The translations under genes were made by a program, and so were the position numbers. Below, in pieces: positions 6,190-7,847 of a stretch of 7,847 nucleotides of DNA. The DNA lies in NCBI GenBank assembly GCA_036752465.1, contig DAIOSQ010000089.1, positions 1 through 7,847 on the forward strand, in the 5' to 3' direction. This stretch comes from DAIOSQ01 sp036752465 (GTDB lineage Bacteria > Pseudomonadota > Gammaproteobacteria > Legionellales > Legionellaceae). The notes below the pieces were generated by a model, which worked only from the letters and a program-made list of their open reading frames with translations, did not search any database and was not told the origin of the DNA. Within the stretch, counting starts at the first letter, position 1, and each line of letters starts with the position of its first letter.

Positions 6190-6720
6190 ATGTTAACTTT
6201 AAGAACCATGATCACCGTGCTGTTTTCATGTCTTATTTTTTATCAAGCACAAGCACAAGCACATGCGCAACCCGACGAGGTGTCCATTTCTGTTTGGACG
6301 AATGAGGCTATCGTTGCGACCTATACGTATGATTACCAGAATTATCTCACACGCCAACAGAGTATTGCGCAGTATTTTACAGCAACTGCTTGGATTAACT
6401 ATAACAAAGCGCTTCAAAGCTCCAAATTAATACAGTCCGTTCAGGAAAACAAATATACGGTTTCTGCGGTAGCTGCTATGCCACCCAGCATCAAACAAAT
6501 CAGCAGCACGCGCTGGCATGCGGTTATGCCCATTTTGGTGAGTTACAAAAATCCGCGTTACCAACAAAAGCAAACCCTAGAAGTGACGATTGATATTGAC
6601 CAGGCCGATGCGGGTTCTGGGGTTCGCGGACTGGTGATTAACTCGATGACTGTGCAAAGCAAAGCGCTACCTTGCCAGTGCCCGGTGGCGCAGTCATCCC
6701 CCACGGTAACCATTACTTAA
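6190..6720 (+). CDS. exported IcmL/DotI-like protein (type IVB secretion family)
   Basis: The 176-residue protein resembles the periplasmic domain of IcmL/DotI, an inner-membrane core component of Dot/Icm systems. Recognisable features are a WTNEAIVATYTYDYQNY segment (36-52), QYFTATAW (61-68), a VSAV strand (91-94), and WHAVMPILVSY followed by a QTLEVTIDI strand (109-136). Unlike canonical IcmL, it has no long cytoplasmic or membrane anchor region. It begins with a signal peptide (hydrophobic residues 8-18, then a Gln-Ala repeat with a likely cleavage after AHA at 26), which predicts a soluble periplasmic or exported protein. The C-terminus carries a PCQCP motif (161-165), a possible thiol pair. 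AAGGA at 6179-6183 supports the start. It is 14 bp upstream of gcvT and probably cotranscribed. It may be an accessory paralogue rather than the structural IcmL; I cannot tell its role. Confidence 0.75.
   Translation: MLTLRTMITVLFSCLIFYQAQAQAHAQPDEVSISVWTNEAIVATYTYDYQNYLTRQQSIAQYFTATAWINYNKALQSSKLIQSVQENKYTVSAVAAMPPSIKQISSTRWHAVMPILVSYKNPRYQQKQTLEVTIDIDQADAGSGVRGLVINSMTVQSKALPCQCPVAQSSPTVTIT
6244..6261 (+). repeat. three tandem CAAGCA hexamers in signal peptide
   Basis: CAAGCA is repeated exactly three times and encodes part of the Gln-Ala run just before the predicted signal-peptidase site. Copy-number change would keep the reading frame, altering only the length of this segment. Confidence 0.8.
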
Positions 6721-6734
6721 CACCTTAGGAATCT

Positions 6735-7817
6735 ATGATGCTTGCAAAAAGTCCACTTCATGCACAACATCTGCAGTTAAATGCCAGGATGGTTGATTTT
6801 CATGGTTGGGATATGCCGTTACACTATGGTGCGCAACTACCAGAACATCTTACTGTGCGCCAAGATGCCGGCATGTTTGATGTTTCGCATATGACCATAG
6901 TTGATATTTTAGGCGCCGGGGGACGGCAATTTTTACGTAAAATATTGACCAATGACGTTGACAAACTGACCCACACCGGCAAAGCCTTGTATAGCCCCAT
7001 GTGTAATGAGCATGGAGGCATCATTGATGATCTCATTGTTTATCAGCGCGCCCCAGACAACTTTCGCCTAATCCTGAACTGCGCCACACGCCAAACAGAT
7101 CTTGCTTGGCTGCATGCTACCCTACATGGATTCTCTGCGTATATCCAAGAAAGACCAGAATTGGCTATGATCGCTGTTCAAGGGCCACATGCGGTTGAAA
7201 AAATTTTACAAATTGTTGATTCAAACACCCTGGATGCGATTGCTACCCTGAAGGCATTTGAGTGTGTTGATTCAGATAAGTGGTTTTTTGCTCGCACTGG
7301 ATATACGGGCGAGGATGGGTTAGAAATCATTGTGCCTCGAGAAATGGTGGCGGCATTATGGCAAAAACTATTGCAAGTTGGTGTTAAACCTTGCGGGCTT
7401 GCTGCCAGAGATACTTTACGTTTAGAAGCCGGTATGTTGTTATATGGTCAAGATATGACGGATAAACATACTCCGCTGGAATCAGGGCTTGCTTGGACGG
7501 TAGCATGGCAGCCAGAAGAACGAGATTTCATGGGCATGCGCGCGTTGATGTATCAAAAGCAAGTGGGATTGAGTCAAAAATTGGTAGGCTTAACGTTACA
7601 AGGAAAAGGGATGATGCGTGCTGGTCAAGCAGTCATCATTGATGACCAGCGGCAAGGCACGATAACCAGTGGGTCTTATTCACCCATACTGGAGAAATCC
7701 ATTGCATTTGCTAGGGTCCCTGTGCATACTGGCGAACAAGTCTTTGTCGATATTCGTGGCCAATTACATCGAGCCGCTGTCGGTAAATTAAAATTTATCA
7801 CGTCACAACGGGTCTAG
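6735..7817 (+). CDS. gcvT: aminomethyltransferase, glycine cleavage T-protein
   Basis: GcvT takes the aminomethyl group from lipoylated H-protein, releases ammonia, and forms 5,10-methylenetetrahydrofolate in the cytoplasm. The 360-residue length matches the family (E. coli 364). Visible landmarks are MFDVSHM (47-53), GGIIDDLIVYQ (94-104) with the catalytic aspartate at Asp98, Asn115 in the folate-binding region, RTGYTGEDGLE (187-197), and GLAARDTLRLEAGM (221-234) with the substrate-contacting Arg. The C-terminal barrel is complete. Two adjacent ATGs occur at 6735 and 6738; AGGA at 6727-6730 is four bases from the first and seven from the second, so initiation at 6738 is at least as likely. 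The gene follows the IcmL-like gene by 14 bp and precedes a ribosome-binding site at 7822, the usual position of gcvH. Confidence 0.96.
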   Translation: MMLAKSPLHAQHLQLNARMVDFHGWDMPLHYGAQLPEHLTVRQDAGMFDVSHMTIVDILGAGGRQFLRKILTNDVDKLTHTGKALYSPMCNEHGGIIDDLIVYQRAPDNFRLILNCATRQTDLAWLHATLHGFSAYIQERPELAMIAVQGPHAVEKILQIVDSNTLDAIATLKAFECVDSDKWFFARTGYTGEDGLEIIVPREMVAALWQKLLQVGVKPCGLAARDTLRLEAGMLLYGQDMTDKHTPLESGLAWTVAWQPEERDFMGMRALMYQKQVGLSQKLVGLTLQGKGMMRAGQAVIIDDQRQGTITSGSYSPILEKSIAFARVPVHTGEQVFVDIRGQLHRAAVGKLKFITSQRV

Positions 7818-7821
7818 GACT

Positions 7822-7847
7822 AAGGAGACGATATGAGTGAATAAGAC
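7822..7847 (+). CDS. start of a downstream gene, probably gcvH, cut by the window edge
   Basis: A strong AAGGAG (7822-7827) follows the gcvT stop. The ATG at 7833 is five bases away but reads Met-Ser-Glu-stop (TAA at 7842). Two explanations are possible: initiation at GTG 7837, nine bases from the ribosome-binding site, reading (Met)-Asn-Lys; or a missing base after GAA, since one extra A would give Met-Ser-Glu-Ile-Arg, a common type of GcvH start. Gene order alone suggests gcvH; there is too little sequence to confirm it. Confidence 0.4.

Noticed and set aside
6220..6231. Lipobox-like LFSC (residues 11-14) in the IcmL-like protein
   Set aside because: Phe at the -2 position and the very short hydrophobic region before Cys14 fit a lipoprotein signal poorly; the AHA site near residue 26 fits signal peptidase I better.

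Overview
The window looks like a piece of the chromosome of an intracellular gammaproteobacterium of the order Legionellales (Coxiella/Legionella-type). This is an inference from gene content: an IcmL/DotI-like protein of the type IVB (Dot/Icm) secretion family, a YopJ-like/CE-clan effector candidate, the aerobic ubiquinone hydroxylase Coq7, and a glycine-cleavage gene. Base composition is moderately AT-rich. No tRNA, rRNA, CRISPR array, insertion sequence or phage gene is visible.

Layout, left to right. Bases 1-60 may hold the tail of a plus-strand gene. Bases 61-208 are non-coding, with short repeats only. A minus-strand gene of unknown function (209-1120 or 1144) is divergent from a plus-strand gene (1302-2342). 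Its product carries a His/Asp/Gln/Cys arrangement typical of YopJ-family acetyltransferases and related CE-clan cysteine enzymes. The 157-bp region between them contains an 11-bp-periodic direct repeat that could bind a response regulator.

From 6107 down to about 2369 the minus strand carries a probable operon: a fused two-domain ABC permease (GTG start), an ABC ATPase with a C-terminal AAA-associated domain, and coq7. No substrate-binding protein is encoded. The coq7 reading frame is broken near its 3' end; a one-base frame change restores 26 residues that look like the normal family C-terminus.

From 6190 the plus strand carries a small exported IcmL-like protein, then gcvT 14 bp downstream, then the ribosome-binding site and first codons of a further gene, probably gcvH, whose apparent ATG frame stops after three codons. 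The permease and IcmL-like operons diverge from a short region in which one palindromic AGTATACT can act as the -10 box in both directions.

Most of the window is housekeeping: an importer, ubiquinone synthesis and one-carbon metabolism from glycine. The parts most worth following are the effector candidate, its unknown divergent neighbour, and the stand-alone secretion-system-like protein joined to the glycine-cleavage genes.
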